A stretch of 8,592 nt of DNA from Cyanobacteria bacterium T3Sed10_376R1m (GCA_003566215.1 PXEJ01000218.1:1-8592); one strand, 5' to 3'. Shown: positions 1-8,582, numbered from the stretch's first letter. Numbers and translations are program-made. The notes: generated by a model not told the origin, from the sequence alone.

Positions 1-1
1 A

Positions 2-76
2 GAAGGGCGCTCATACTGGCTAGAAGTTACCGATAAATTTCATCAATATTTTGAAATTGACCAACTACCAACCTAA
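2..76 (+). CDS. scpB: C-terminal fragment of probable segregation and condensation protein B
   Basis: Only the last 24 codons are in the window, ending at the TAA at 74-76. The tail reads GRSYWLEVTDKFHQYFEIDQLP. The pattern of a Thr-Asp/Glu-Lys-Phe stretch, then a tyrosine-phenylalanine pair and a final Leu-Pro resembles the C-terminal winged-helix end of ScpB (family C-termini have the form TTEKFLEYFGL...LP). ScpB is a cytoplasmic partner of ScpA and SMC in chromosome condensation and segregation. The gene lies 68 bases upstream of the DUF760 gene on the same strand, so the two could be co-transcribed. The assignment rests on a short tail recalled from the family. The upstream sequence would settle it. 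Confidence 0.5.
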   Translation, partial: EGRSYWLEVTDKFHQYFEIDQLPT

Positions 77-144
77 AAAACCTTTATATTGGTAAAAGAT
101 AAAGAGGAATAAAAGCAGAGAATTATTATAGAGGATAAAAATAA

Positions 145-471
145 ATGGTATTTAACGCAAATTTTTTTGGCGGAGAATCAGAAACCACAGTACAAAACAC
201 TCTAATTGATTACTTACAAAAACAACAACCAGAAACTCTTGAAAGAATTGCCCAATCAGCTACTCCAGAAATTAAGGAAATTATCACCCACAACGTACAA
301 GGATTATTAGGGATGCTTCCCACGGAAGGCTTCAACGTGCAAATTGTCACCGACAAACAAAATATGGCTAACCTTTTGGCCTCAGCCATGATGACAGGTT
401 ATTTTCTTTGTCAGATGGAAAAAAGAAAAACCCTCGAAGAAAATTTATCTGACACCGATAACCTTGATTAA
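145..471 (+). CDS. DUF760 domain-containing protein
   Basis: This small soluble protein of 108 residues has no signal peptide or membrane segment. The central block HNVQGLLGMLP, followed by F-N-V-Q-I-V-T and then LLASAMMTGYFLCQME near residues 77-92, is the signature I associate with DUF760, a family found in cyanobacteria and in plant chloroplast proteins and lacking an established biochemical role. The domain fills almost the whole protein, from about residue 15 to 95. The acidic C-terminal tail is probably disordered. The ATG at 145 is preceded by a GAGG at 131-134, ten bases away, which supports this start. It follows the probable scpB on the same strand, and a perfect 8-bp hairpin begins three bases after its stop. 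Family assignment is fairly firm; function is unknown. Confidence 0.8.
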   Translation: MVFNANFFGGESETTVQNTLIDYLQKQQPETLERIAQSATPEIKEIITHNVQGLLGMLPTEGFNVQIVTDKQNMANLLASAMMTGYFLCQMEKRKTLEENLSDTDNLD

Positions 472-473
472 CT

Positions 474-492
474 CAGTTTAATAGTTAAACTG
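474..492 (+). terminator. short hairpin after the DUF760 gene, possible terminator
   Basis: CAGTTTAA (474-481) and TTAAACTG (485-492) form a perfect 8-bp stem with a 3-base loop, starting three bases after the DUF760 stop. The stem is AT-rich, and it is followed only by a weak T stretch (AATTTTG at 497-503). It is therefore at best a weak intrinsic terminator or an mRNA 3'-end stabiliser. Confidence 0.4.
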
Positions 493-513
493 TCCCAATT
501 TTGTGTCCTAGTC

Positions 514-554
514 TTAATAATATTGAGGAAAAACATAATCTTCAATATTATTAA
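514..554. repeat. perfect 13-bp inverted repeat in the cpcG leader region
   Basis: TTAATAATATTGA at 514-526 is exactly complementary to TCAATATTATTAA at 542-554, with a 15-base loop. It lies 120 bases upstream of the cpcG start. It is AT-rich and has no T-run on either side, so it does not look like a normal terminator. It could be a protein-binding dyad, a cruciform-prone site or an RNA hairpin near the 5' end of the cpcG transcript. Confidence 0.6.
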
Positions 555-660
555 AATAAACGATTGCAGTGTAACAAATCTTTACGTTTCTTCAGTTACG
601 ATGCCCTTGTCGATTATGCTAATTATTGTAGAAAAAATATTTTAAAATAAAACAAAATAC

Positions 661-666
661 GGAGGT
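661..666 (+). promoter_or_regulatory. strong Shine-Dalgarno site that fixes the TTG start of cpcG
   Basis: GGAGGT lies seven bases before the TTG at 674. No in-frame ATG precedes the conserved N-terminus, so this ribosome site together with the protein alignment decides the start. Confidence 0.8.
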
Positions 667-673
667 AAAATCC

Positions 674-1423
674 TTGACTCTTCCTCTTCTTGAATACGCA
701 CCAAATTCTCAAAATTCTCGTGTAGAAGGATTTGAGGTTGGTGGAGATGAACAGCCTAAAATCTTTAATGCAGAAAACTTATTAAATCCTGCGGACATGG
801 ATATTTTAATTGAAGCGGCATATCGCCAAATCTTTTTCCATGCCTTTAAATCTGATCGTGAGATTGCTTTAGAATCTCAACTACGCAATCAACAAATCAC
901 CGTTCGTGATTTTATTCGTGGTTTATTATTATCCGAAACTTTCAGAAACAGTTTTTACGAAAAAAATAGTAACTATCGTTTTGTAGAACACTGTGTGCAA
1001 AAGATTTTAGGTCGTGATGTTTATAGCGAAAGAGAAAAAATTGCTTGGTCTATTGTCATCGCTACTAAAGGTTATAAAGGTTTCATTGATGAGTTATTAA
1101 ACTCCGATGAATACATCGAAAACTTTGGTTATGACATCGTACCTTATCAACGTCGTCGTAATTTACCTTCCCGTGAGTTAGGGGAAAGACCATTCAATAT
1201 TAAATCTCCTCGTTACAACGAATATCACCGTAATCAAATTGGTTTTCCTCAAATTATTTGGCAAAATCAAGTACGTCGTTTTATTCCCCAAGAGAAGCAA
1301 ATCAAAGCTGGAGATCCTTCTGGTTATCTAAATATTGCGCGCAGTATCAATGCAAAAGGTAGTCCAACTCCTCGTGTATCTGCTATGAATATTAGTTTAG
1401 ACAGTGTTCCTTATCGTAAATAA
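674..1423 (+). CDS. cpcG: phycobilisome rod-core linker polypeptide CpcG
   Basis: CpcG attaches the phycocyanin rods of the phycobilisome to the allophycocyanin core on the cytoplasmic face of the thylakoid. The 249-residue protein matches the family from end to end. The N-terminus [12 protein letters not shown] is typical. A phycobilisome linker domain spans about residues 15-160, with the hallmarks [12 protein letters not shown] (47-58), [11 protein letters not shown] (77-87), [22 protein letters not shown] in the middle, and [12 protein letters not shown] (143-154). A basic stretch [23 protein letters not shown] follows. The C-terminal tail has no hydrophobic segment, so this is the CpcG1 (core-attached) type rather than the membrane-anchored CpcL/CpcG2 type. 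The start is a TTG with a strong ribosome site. It stands alone here rather than in a cpcBACD operon, and meets panB tail to tail. Confidence 0.95.
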   Translation: MTLPLLEYAPNSQNSRVEGFEVGGDEQPKIFNAENLLNPADMDILIEAAYRQIFFHAFKSDREIALESQLRNQQITVRDFIRGLLLSETFRNSFYEKNSNYRFVEHCVQKILGRDVYSEREKIAWSIVIATKGYKGFIDELLNSDEYIENFGYDIVPYQRRRNLPSRELGERPFNIKSPRYNEYHRNQIGFPQIIWQNQVRRFIPQEKQIKAGDPSGYLNIARSINAKGSPTPRVSAMNISLDSVPYRK

Positions 1424-1456
1424 TTTTATTCGATGTTGCACTAAAAAATAACAATT

Positions 1457-1473
1457 GGTGGGCAATGCCCACC
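1457..1473. terminator. hairpin between convergent cpcG and panB, probable shared terminator
   Basis: GGTGGGC (1457-1463) and GCCCACC (1467-1473) form a perfect 7-bp GC-rich stem with a 3-base loop. It abuts the panB stop codon. On the minus strand it is followed by AATTGTTATTTTTT, giving a good intrinsic terminator for panB. On the plus strand a T-run comes only about a dozen bases later, so termination of cpcG there is less certain. The GTGGGCAATGCCCAC core also resembles a small palindrome that, as I recall, is scattered between genes in many cyanobacteria. Confidence 0.75.
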
Positions 1474-2250
1474 TTAGTTAGGAAATTTTTTGTTTTTCAC
1501 ATCTTCACTATATTGAGAAACTGAATTTATAATAATATTTTTTAAATCTGTATAAGCCTTAGCAAAGGGTGGTAGTTTTTCTGATAATCCGAGTAAGTCG
1601 GCGGTGACTAAAATTTGCCCATCACAATCTAATCCTGCACCGATACCAATGGTGGGGATAGAAAGATTGTCGGTTATTTTTTGGGCTAATTCTGGGGTAA
1701 TGTGTTCTAAGACGATGGCAAATGCCCCTGCTTTTTCTAAGGCAATGGCTTGATTAAATATGTTTTCTTGGGCGATCGCACTTTTTCCTTGTTGCTTATA
1801 GCCTAAAACCCTCACAGACTGAGGAGTTAAGCCAACATGACCCATTACGGGAATACCAATTTCGGTTAACCTAGCCACAGTTTTCACCATCGCAGGGTAG
1901 CCTCCTTCAAGTTTCACCGCATCGGCATTGGTTTCCTTGATAATTTTCCCGGCGGATTTTATAGCTTGAGTGATACTGGTTTGATAAGTAAGAAAAGGTA
2001 AATCGCATACTACAAAAGCATTTTTAACTCCCCTACACACCGCTTTTGTATGGTGAATCATTTCCTCAAGGGTGATGGGCAAAGTGTTAGGATGTCCTAG
2101 AGCCACCATCGCCAGAGAATCTCCCACTAAAATTAAGTCAATTTCTGCACTGTCAAGGAGAGATGCGATCGCACTATCCCAAGCTGTCAAACATACAATG
2201 GGCTTTCCCTCTTGTTTCCACTGACATAATTTTTGAATACTGACTTTCAT
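1474..2250 (-). CDS. panB: 3-methyl-2-oxobutanoate hydroxymethyltransferase (ketopantoate hydroxymethyltransferase)
   Basis: PanB transfers a hydroxymethyl group from 5,10-methylene-tetrahydrofolate to 2-oxoisovalerate to give ketopantoate, the first committed step toward pantothenate and coenzyme A, in the cytoplasm. From the ATG at 2250 the protein has 258 residues, close to the usual size. Visible motifs are LTAWDSAIA (21-29), LVGDSLAMV (41-49, with metal-ligand Asp44), VVCDLPF (second metal ligand, Asp83), VKLEGG (112-117), MGHVGLTPQ (136-144), VLEHI with the probable catalytic Glu182, and IPTIGIGAG (198-206). An open frame extends upstream to 2307, but the added residues are unlike PanB and run into a direct repeat, so I chose 2250. 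The gene is convergent with cpcG and divergent from pgm. It carries two HIP1 sites. Confidence 0.95.
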   Translation of the reverse strand: MKVSIQKLCQWKQEGKPIVCLTAWDSAIASLLDSAEIDLILVGDSLAMVALGHPNTLPITLEEMIHHTKAVCRGVKNAFVVCDLPFLTYQTSITQAIKSAGKIIKETNADAVKLEGGYPAMVKTVARLTEIGIPVMGHVGLTPQSVRVLGYKQQGKSAIAQENIFNQAIALEKAGAFAIVLEHITPELAQKITDNLSIPTIGIGAGLDCDGQILVTADLLGLSEKLPPFAKAYTDLKNIIINSVSQYSEDVKNKKFPN

Positions 2251-2295
2251 CCGTTTAATATATTGATAATTTACGAGGCGCAGGGCAAAAAAAAT

Positions 2296-2320
2296 AACGG
2301 TCAACACCTAAACGGTCAAC
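2296..2320. repeat. 10-bp direct repeat in the panB/pgm intergenic region
   Basis: AACGGTCAAC occurs at 2296-2305 and again at 2311-2320, a 15-base period. On the minus strand each copy contains TTGACC, resembling a -35 box, but I find no convincing -10 box at proper spacing. It may be an operator for panB or a small duplication. Confidence 0.5.
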
Positions 2321-2328
2321 TTTCCTAA

Positions 2329-2356
2329 TTGTCCATTGTCCATTGTCCATTGTCAA
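2329..2356. repeat. heptamer tandem repeat (TTGTCCA)x3 plus TTGTCAA
   Basis: Three exact copies of TTGTCCA at 2329-2349 are followed by a variant copy, TTGTCAA, at 2350-2356. This is the form of the short tandem heptamer repeats known between genes in cyanobacteria. A 13-base piece recurs in reverse orientation at 5542-5554. Confidence 0.75.
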
Positions 2357-2360
2357 TTTT

Positions 2361-2382
2361 TACTGATAAATTAGTATCAGTA
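2361..2382 (+). promoter_or_regulatory. small hairpin just upstream of pgm
   Basis: TACTGATA (2361-2368) pairs perfectly with TATCAGTA (2375-2382) over a 6-base loop, 30 bases before the pgm ATG. It could be an operator dyad or a leader hairpin. No clear Shine-Dalgarno sequence lies between it and the start codon; that stretch is A/T only apart from isolated bases. Confidence 0.35.
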
Positions 2383-2402
2383 TTGAAATTGATAAAAAAT
2401 AA

Positions 2403-4200
<1,798 letters not shown>

Positions 4201-5339
4201 CCAGAGCTTGTAAGCCCCGTCTGTATTATTCGTAATCCTTCATCTCGAATATTAATTGCCGCATTTATGTCTCTGTCATGGTTTGTACCACAGTGTTTAC
4301 AAGTCCAGTACCTTACATCTAGTGGTAAACAACCTGCTTTGTTCAAACATACATGACAAATTTTTGAACTAGGGAAAAATCTATCTATTTCGATATACAC
4401 TTTCCCTTCTTGTTCAGCTTTATATTTAAGCATAGTGCAAAATTGTTCCCAACCAACTTGTTGAATAGCTTTGGCTAGACAGTGATTTTGCATCATACCT
4501 TTAACATTTAGATTTTCTACTGCAATAACTTGGTTTTCGTTTACTACCCTACGAGATAGTTTGTGCAGAAAATCCTCACGGCAATTAGTGATTTTTTTAT
4601 GTACTCTAGCAACTTTTAATCTTGACTTATTACGGTTATTTGAACCTTTTTGTTTACGAGATAATTGTTGCTGTTTCCTTTTTAAATTTAATTCATGGTT
4701 TTTAAGTATTTTTGGGTTATCAAATTTACTTCCATCACTAGTAATAGCAAAATGAGTTAAGCCCAAATCAATTCCTATAGCTTTCCCGTCTGATGATTGT
4801 TCAGGTTTATCTTTCCCGTCATCAACAAGGATAGAGGCATAGTATTGATTACAGCAGTTTTTAGTAATAGTAACAGTCTTGATTTTTCCCTCAATAGAGC
4901 GATGAAATTTAGTATAAATTAAACCGATTTTAGGAACTTTTAAACAGTGGTTTTCTATCTTTATATTTGCTGGATACTGTAAAGATTGCTTACCATGCTT
5001 ACATTTAAAATTAGGATATTTTGCTCTTTTTTCAAAAAAATTATTAAAAGCAGTTCCTAGATTTAAACAAACTTGCTGTAAACACTGAGAATAAGTTTCT
5101 GACAGCCAAGCGGTTGCTTCCTGTCTCTTTAATTCAGGTAATAACTTTTTGACATCATAACTAGACAATCCTTTTCCAGTGGCTTTGTAAGTTTCATTAA
5201 TCAAATTAAGAAAATAATTCCATAACCACCTACAAGAGCCAAAAGCCTTAGCTAGTAGCACTTTTTGAGAGGTATCTGGATAAATTCTGACTTTGACAAT
5301 TCTAAGCATTTAGGATATATTTTTTTTACTATAAAAAGA

Positions 5340-5369
5340 TATTAGCACCGTATTATGATTTGTGCAATA
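5340..5369 (-). repeat. subterminal hairpin at the left end of the tnpB element
   Basis: TATT-(A)-GCAC (5340-5348) pairs with GTGC-AATA (5362-5369), giving eight base pairs with one bulged A at 5344 and a 13-base loop. It sits between the tnpB start and the inferred left tip, as expected for a TnpA recognition hairpin. Confidence 0.5.
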
Positions 5370-5422
5370 AACCTTGCCCGTAATTCATGAAGGGCTGTGT
5401 GCGCAAATAAATTCCGCACCTT

Positions 5423-5490
5423 GTAAGCCTTATCCCACGCTGATTTTATGGGTCGTTTGTTACTGAAAAATACAGCGTGGGGCTTCTTAC
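5423..5490 (-). repeat. long hairpin resembling a solitary IS200/IS605 right end
   Basis: CCCACGCTG (5434-5442) pairs perfectly with CAGCGTGGG (5473-5481) across a 30-base loop. Outer arms GTAAG (5423-5427) and CTTAC (5486-5490) are also complementary. On the minus strand it starts AAGAAGCCCCACGCTG, closely parallel to GAAGCCTACACC at the right end of the neighbouring tnpB element. It lies outside that element's inferred left tip and has no gene of its own, so it may be a leftover end of another copy. A native structured terminator for pgm is an alternative, though no T-run follows. Confidence 0.5.
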
Positions 5491-5541
5491 GGAAGAAAAG
5501 CTAAAAAGTTAGAATGATTGTTTTTCTAATCATGGGGAGAG

Positions 5542-5554
5542 AATTGACAATGGA
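5542..5554. repeat. reverse-oriented copy of the heptamer repeat unit
   Basis: AATTGACAATGGA is the exact reverse complement of 2346-2358 in the panB/pgm gap. It lies in the stretch 5491-5601, where I see no gene; a 6-bp hairpin ATGATT/AATCAT (5514-5519, 5528-5533) is the only other structure there. Confidence 0.55.
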
Positions 5555-5601
5555 TAGTTATGGGGTTTTGTTCTCATAGTTTTTGATTTATTCAGCAGAC
5601 C

Positions 5602-6504
5602 CTAATTATACATTTTGGGTAATTTTACGGTGGATTGATCGCTATTTTTTTGACTAAAAAAGTAACTAAGTAACCCTCCGGTTGCAAACATAATCAGAGA
5701 GTATATAGCAGCAGGTATGGCAATCTGGGGATTATTTAGTAAACGAGAAGAAGCTGCGATCGCAATAGCTAAAGTCCCATTTTGCATACCAGACTCCATG
5801 GAAATAGTAGCAGACTGCTGAAAACTTAAACCCAAGATTCTAGCAATAGAAAAACTAGCCATCAAAGTAATGATATTGAGGGTGAGGGCAGGAAAACCTG
5901 TAGCTTGAATAAAAGGAATGATATTTTCCCTGTCCGCCATAATTGCCCCTACTACAACTAACCCCATGAATAAACCAGAAACAATTTTGACAGGCTTATC
6001 TGCCCGACGAGCAAAACTAGGTTTAAGACTACGGATATACATACCCAAAGAAACAGGAATCAGGGTAATGATAATAATTTGTAAAATAGTCCGCGGGATG
6101 GATAAAGAAACATAAACCTCATCACCCATAAATACTTCCATCCCAAAGTTGACAATGAAGGGCAAAGAAATAATGGTAATGGCACTAGATAAAGCCGTTA
6201 AACTAATAGATAAAGCGGTATCACACTTCCCCAAATAGGAGTATAAATTAGAAGTAGCTCCCCCCGGACAAGCAGAAAGTAAAATAATACCCACAGCAAA
6301 TTCTGGCTCTAAATTCCAGAAAAACATCAGTATAAAAGCGATGATGGGCAGTACAATCAACTGACAAAATAAACCGATAAATATAGCTTTAGGATCAATA
6401 ATAATTCTTTTAAAGTCTCGTAAAGTAAGACTTAAACCCATTCCTAACATGATGGTGCTTAATGCCAAAGGCAAAAATACCTCAGTTACAAAATTATTTT
6501 CCAT
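5602..6504 (-). CDS. bile acid:sodium symporter (BASS/SBF) family transporter
   Basis: This integral membrane protein of 300 residues has about nine or ten hydrophobic segments. Two family signatures are clear. LLSACPGGATSNLYSYL starts at 75, where Ser85 and Asn86 correspond to sodium-site positions in bacterial homologues. MESGMQNGTLAIAIA (236-250) carries the Glu237 and Gln241 expected at the crossover helix. Members couple sodium entry to uptake of organic anions; plant plastid relatives carry pyruvate, glucosinolate precursors and others. The substrate here cannot be read from sequence, and bile acids are not a likely physiological one. The ATG at 6504 has only a weak purine-rich stretch (ACAAGAAA) upstream. 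The C-terminus is a short polar tail. It lies upstream of the tnpB element on the same strand and downstream of argD, separated from argD by a likely terminator. Confidence 0.88.
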   Translation of the reverse strand: MENNFVTEVFLPLALSTIMLGMGLSLTLRDFKRIIIDPKAIFIGLFCQLIVLPIIAFILMFFWNLEPEFAVGIILLSACPGGATSNLYSYLGKCDTALSISLTALSSAITIISLPFIVNFGMEVFMGDEVYVSLSIPRTILQIIIITLIPVSLGMYIRSLKPSFARRADKPVKIVSGLFMGLVVVGAIMADRENIIPFIQATGFPALTLNIITLMASFSIARILGLSFQQSATISMESGMQNGTLAIAIAASSRLLNNPQIAIPAAIYSLIMFATGGLLSYFFSQKNSDQSTVKLPKMYN

Positions 6505-6555
6505 AGTTTCTTGTCAATAATTGATCTTAGTTGATAATCCCATATTTTTTACCAG

Positions 6556-6580
6556 TTTTGTCTTTTCTTACAGGACAAAA
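6556..6580 (-). promoter_or_regulatory. hairpin in the leader of the BASS transporter gene
   Basis: TTTTGTC (6556-6562) pairs perfectly with GACAAAA (6574-6580) over an 11-base loop, about 50 bases upstream of the transporter ATG. It is short and AT-rich. It could be a leader hairpin, but I cannot match it to a known riboswitch class. Confidence 0.3.
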
Positions 6581-6637
6581 AGTTTTAGCTCAAGTGATTC
6601 TAGGTTAGGCAATGGGCAAGAAATACGGCATAAATAA

Positions 6638-6659
6638 CCCCACCGTACAATCGATGGGG
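6638..6659 (-). terminator. intrinsic terminator of argD
   Basis: On the minus strand CCCCATCG and CGGTGGGG form an 8-bp stem with one G-T wobble and a 6-base loop, followed by TTATTTA. It lies about 50 bases after the argD stop and separates argD from the downstream transporter gene. Confidence 0.65.
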
Positions 6660-6708
6660 CTTCTCCAATTACCCACTTATAAAACCAGTTGAGTAAATAT
6701 AAAAAAAA

Positions 6709-7962
6709 TTAAAGAGATAAATCAGCGAGAGTTTTTTCTAAAATATCTCCCCCTTGATCAATTTCATCAGCCGATACAATTAAGGGAGGAACGAACCGTA
6801 ATACCTTTGGTCCGGCAGGCGCAAGTAGTAAGCCATTTTCCATTGCTTTTTTAACAATTTCAATGGAGGTTAATTCTACATCAGCTTTTATTTCCATACC
6901 GTCAATTAAACCCCAACCTCTAACTTCGGAGAATAAATCAGGATATTGTTTGACGATCGCCCTTAGCCTTGTGCGTAACTGTTCTCCTCTTGCCTGAACG
7001 TTTTGTAAAAGATTTTCCTTTTCGATGGTTTCTAATACCTTCAAACCAGCAGAACAAACAAAGGGATTACCCCCAAAAGTACTAGCGTGGTTACCCGGTT
7101 CAAACACATCACAGGTTGCCTTACACATCATCGCACCAATGGGAATACCTCCGGCTAAACCTTTGGCACTGGTGAAAATATCTGGTTCAACTCCTAAGTT
7201 TTCATATCCCCACATCTTACCCGTGCGACCTACTCCCACTTGTACCTCGTCAAAGACCAATAAAATGCCCGTTTCATCACAGATTTTTCTAAGTCTGAGG
7301 AAATAATCTAAATCTCCCGGCCGTACACCCCCTTCTCCCTGTAACGGTTCAATCATGATAGCCGCAACCCTGCGATCGCCCTCATCTATATCCGTAATCG
7401 CTTCTTCTATGGCCCGAATGTCATTATAAGGAACATACTCAAAACCGGGTACAAGGGGCTGAAAATGCTTTTGATACTTGGGTTGTCCCGTGGCGGTAAC
7501 GGTGGCTAAAGTACGACCATGAAAACTAGATTTAGCAGTTAAAATGACAGGCTCATCTAAAAATTCTAAAACCGTATGGGCATATTTACGCACTAACTTA
7601 ATCGCCGCTTCATTGGCTTCTGCTCCAGAATTGCAGAAAAAAACCTTATCCGCACAGGAATTTTCGACAATTTTTTGAGCTAATAATCCCTGTTCAGGAA
7701 TATAGTACAAATTAGAAACATGGTGTAATTTTTTGATTTGTTCCGTCACCGCCTCAATTAGTGCAGGATGGGCATGACCTAAAGTACAAGTAGCAATCCC
7801 TGCCACAAAATCAAGGTATTCTTTTCCATCAGTATCCCACAACTTACAACCTTCCCCCTTTGCGATCGTAATGGGAAAACGTCCGTAAGTGTTCATTACA
7901 TAACGATTAAAATTATTTTGTTCTATTTCACTTTTATTCGGTGCTATAGTTACTGTACTCAC
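6709..7962 (-). CDS. argD: acetylornithine aminotransferase
   Basis: ArgD is a class III, pyridoxal-phosphate-dependent enzyme that converts N-acetylglutamate semialdehyde and glutamate to N2-acetylornithine and 2-oxoglutarate in arginine synthesis. The 417-residue protein contains YLDFVAGIATCTLGHAHP (49-66), NSGAEANEAAIKL (111-123), SSFHGRT (145-151), IEPLQGEGG (204-212), FDEVQVGVGRTG (237-248, Asp238 contacting the cofactor nitrogen), TSAKGLAGGIPIGA with the Schiff-base Lys267, and TFGGNP (295-300). The start is a GTG at 7962 with AAGGAG eight bases upstream. The first 20 residues are poorly conserved, so a later start is possible but less likely. A related class III aminotransferase cannot be fully excluded, but the motifs and length fit ArgD best. 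It is divergent from the EVE-domain gene and carries one HIP1 site. Confidence 0.93.
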   Translation of the reverse strand: MSTVTIAPNKSEIEQNNFNRYVMNTYGRFPITIAKGEGCKLWDTDGKEYLDFVAGIATCTLGHAHPALIEAVTEQIKKLHHVSNLYYIPEQGLLAQKIVENSCADKVFFCNSGAEANEAAIKLVRKYAHTVLEFLDEPVILTAKSSFHGRTLATVTATGQPKYQKHFQPLVPGFEYVPYNDIRAIEEAITDIDEGDRRVAAIMIEPLQGEGGVRPGDLDYFLRLRKICDETGILLVFDEVQVGVGRTGKMWGYENLGVEPDIFTSAKGLAGGIPIGAMMCKATCDVFEPGNHASTFGGNPFVCSAGLKVLETIEKENLLQNVQARGEQLRTRLRAIVKQYPDLFSEVRGWGLIDGMEIKADVELTSIEIVKKAMENGLLLAPAGPKVLRFVPPLIVSADEIDQGGDILEKTLADLSL

Positions 7963-7970
7963 AAATTATA

Positions 7971-7976
7971 CTCCTT
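7971..7976 (-). promoter_or_regulatory. Shine-Dalgarno site supporting the GTG start of argD
   Basis: The minus strand reads AAGGAG eight bases before the GTG at 7960-7962, which fixes this non-ATG start. The divergent gap to 8132 is otherwise AT-rich, and I could not place a firm promoter in it. Confidence 0.75.
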
Positions 7977-8132
7977 AAACTTTCTTTAAAGGCTCTTGTT
8001 TATAGCTGTTTTGGCAATTATTCTTTATTCTGTCATATTCCTTTCGATTCCATCGGTAATAATAAAGAAATGAAGACAATTAAAACAATAAATCATTGAT
8101 AATTAAAAATAAATTATCCTACATAATAACTT

Positions 8133-8582
8133 ATGAATTATTGGTTGATGAAATCTGAGCCAGATGTTTATAGTATTGATCATTTAGCCGAAGGTGGCAC
8201 AACTATTTGGGATGGTGTGCGCAATTATCAGGCTCGAAATTTTCTGCGTACCATGAGTATTGGTGACTTAGCTTTTTTTTATCATTCTAATTGTAAGCCT
8301 CCCGGTATTGCCGGTTTAATGGAAGTTATTGAAACAAATATAGTTGATCCAACACAGTTTCAGCGTGAGAGTAACTATTTTGATCCTAAATCTACCCCAG
8401 AAAATCCCCGTTGGCAAACAGTTAAAGTTACTTTTAAAGCAAAGTTTTCACAATTTATCCCTTTGAAGACTCTTAAGGAAACTTTTGATCCTGAGAATTT
8501 ATTGGTAGTCAAAAAAGGTAATCGATTATCAGTCATGCCTGTTTCAGAAACTGTGGCAAGAAAAATATTTAGGCTTTGCTGA
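8133..8582 (+). CDS. EVE domain-containing protein (PUA-like, THYN1 family)
   Basis: This soluble protein of 149 residues starts with the hallmark MNYWLMKSEPDVYSIDHL. TIWDGVRNYQARNFLR (29-44), GDLAFFYHSNCKPPGIAGLMEV (44-65), FDPKSTPENPRWQTVKV (83-99) and a C-terminal NRLSVMPVSETVARKI follow. These are the standard blocks of the EVE domain, a PUA-like fold thought to bind modified bases in DNA or RNA; human THYN1 is the best-known relative. The domain fills the whole protein, so it is a single-domain housekeeping-type member rather than an EVE-restriction fusion. The ATG at 8133 fits the family N-terminus, although no Shine-Dalgarno is visible. The gene appears complete, with a TGA ten bases before the window end. 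Its cellular target is unknown. Confidence 0.9.
   Translation: MNYWLMKSEPDVYSIDHLAEGGTTIWDGVRNYQARNFLRTMSIGDLAFFYHSNCKPPGIAGLMEVIETNIVDPTQFQRESNYFDPKSTPENPRWQTVKVTFKAKFSQFIPLKTLKETFDPENLLVVKKGNRLSVMPVSETVARKIFRLC

Noticed and set aside
571..585. GTA...TAC dyad resembling an NtcA site upstream of cpcG
   Set aside because: The spacer between GTA and TAC is nine bases, not the eight required by NtcA.
2251..2307. Upstream extension of panB by 19 residues to an ATG at 2307
   Set aside because: The extra residues do not resemble PanB, they run through a direct repeat, and the family N-terminus fits the ATG at 2250.
2329..2356. Heptamer array considered as a CRISPR-like repeat
   Set aside because: The units are contiguous seven-base copies without spacers, and no cas gene is nearby.
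5380..5601. Possible second tnpB or tnpA remnant beside the right-end-like hairpin
   Set aside because: No reading frame on either strand shows RuvC, zinc-ribbon or Y1 transposase motifs; only the hairpin resembles an element end.
6556..6580. Leader hairpin before the transporter considered as a riboswitch
   Set aside because: A single short AT-rich stem with no conserved aptamer elements does not match any riboswitch class I know; it is listed only as a weak leader hairpin.
8070..8099. Nine-codon open frame between argD and the EVE gene
   Set aside because: It is too short, has no ribosome site and lies in AT-rich DNA where such frames arise by chance.
8133..8582. EVE-domain protein as part of a modification-dependent restriction system
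   Set aside because: It is a stand-alone domain of ordinary length, and no nuclease or restriction gene adjoins it within the window.
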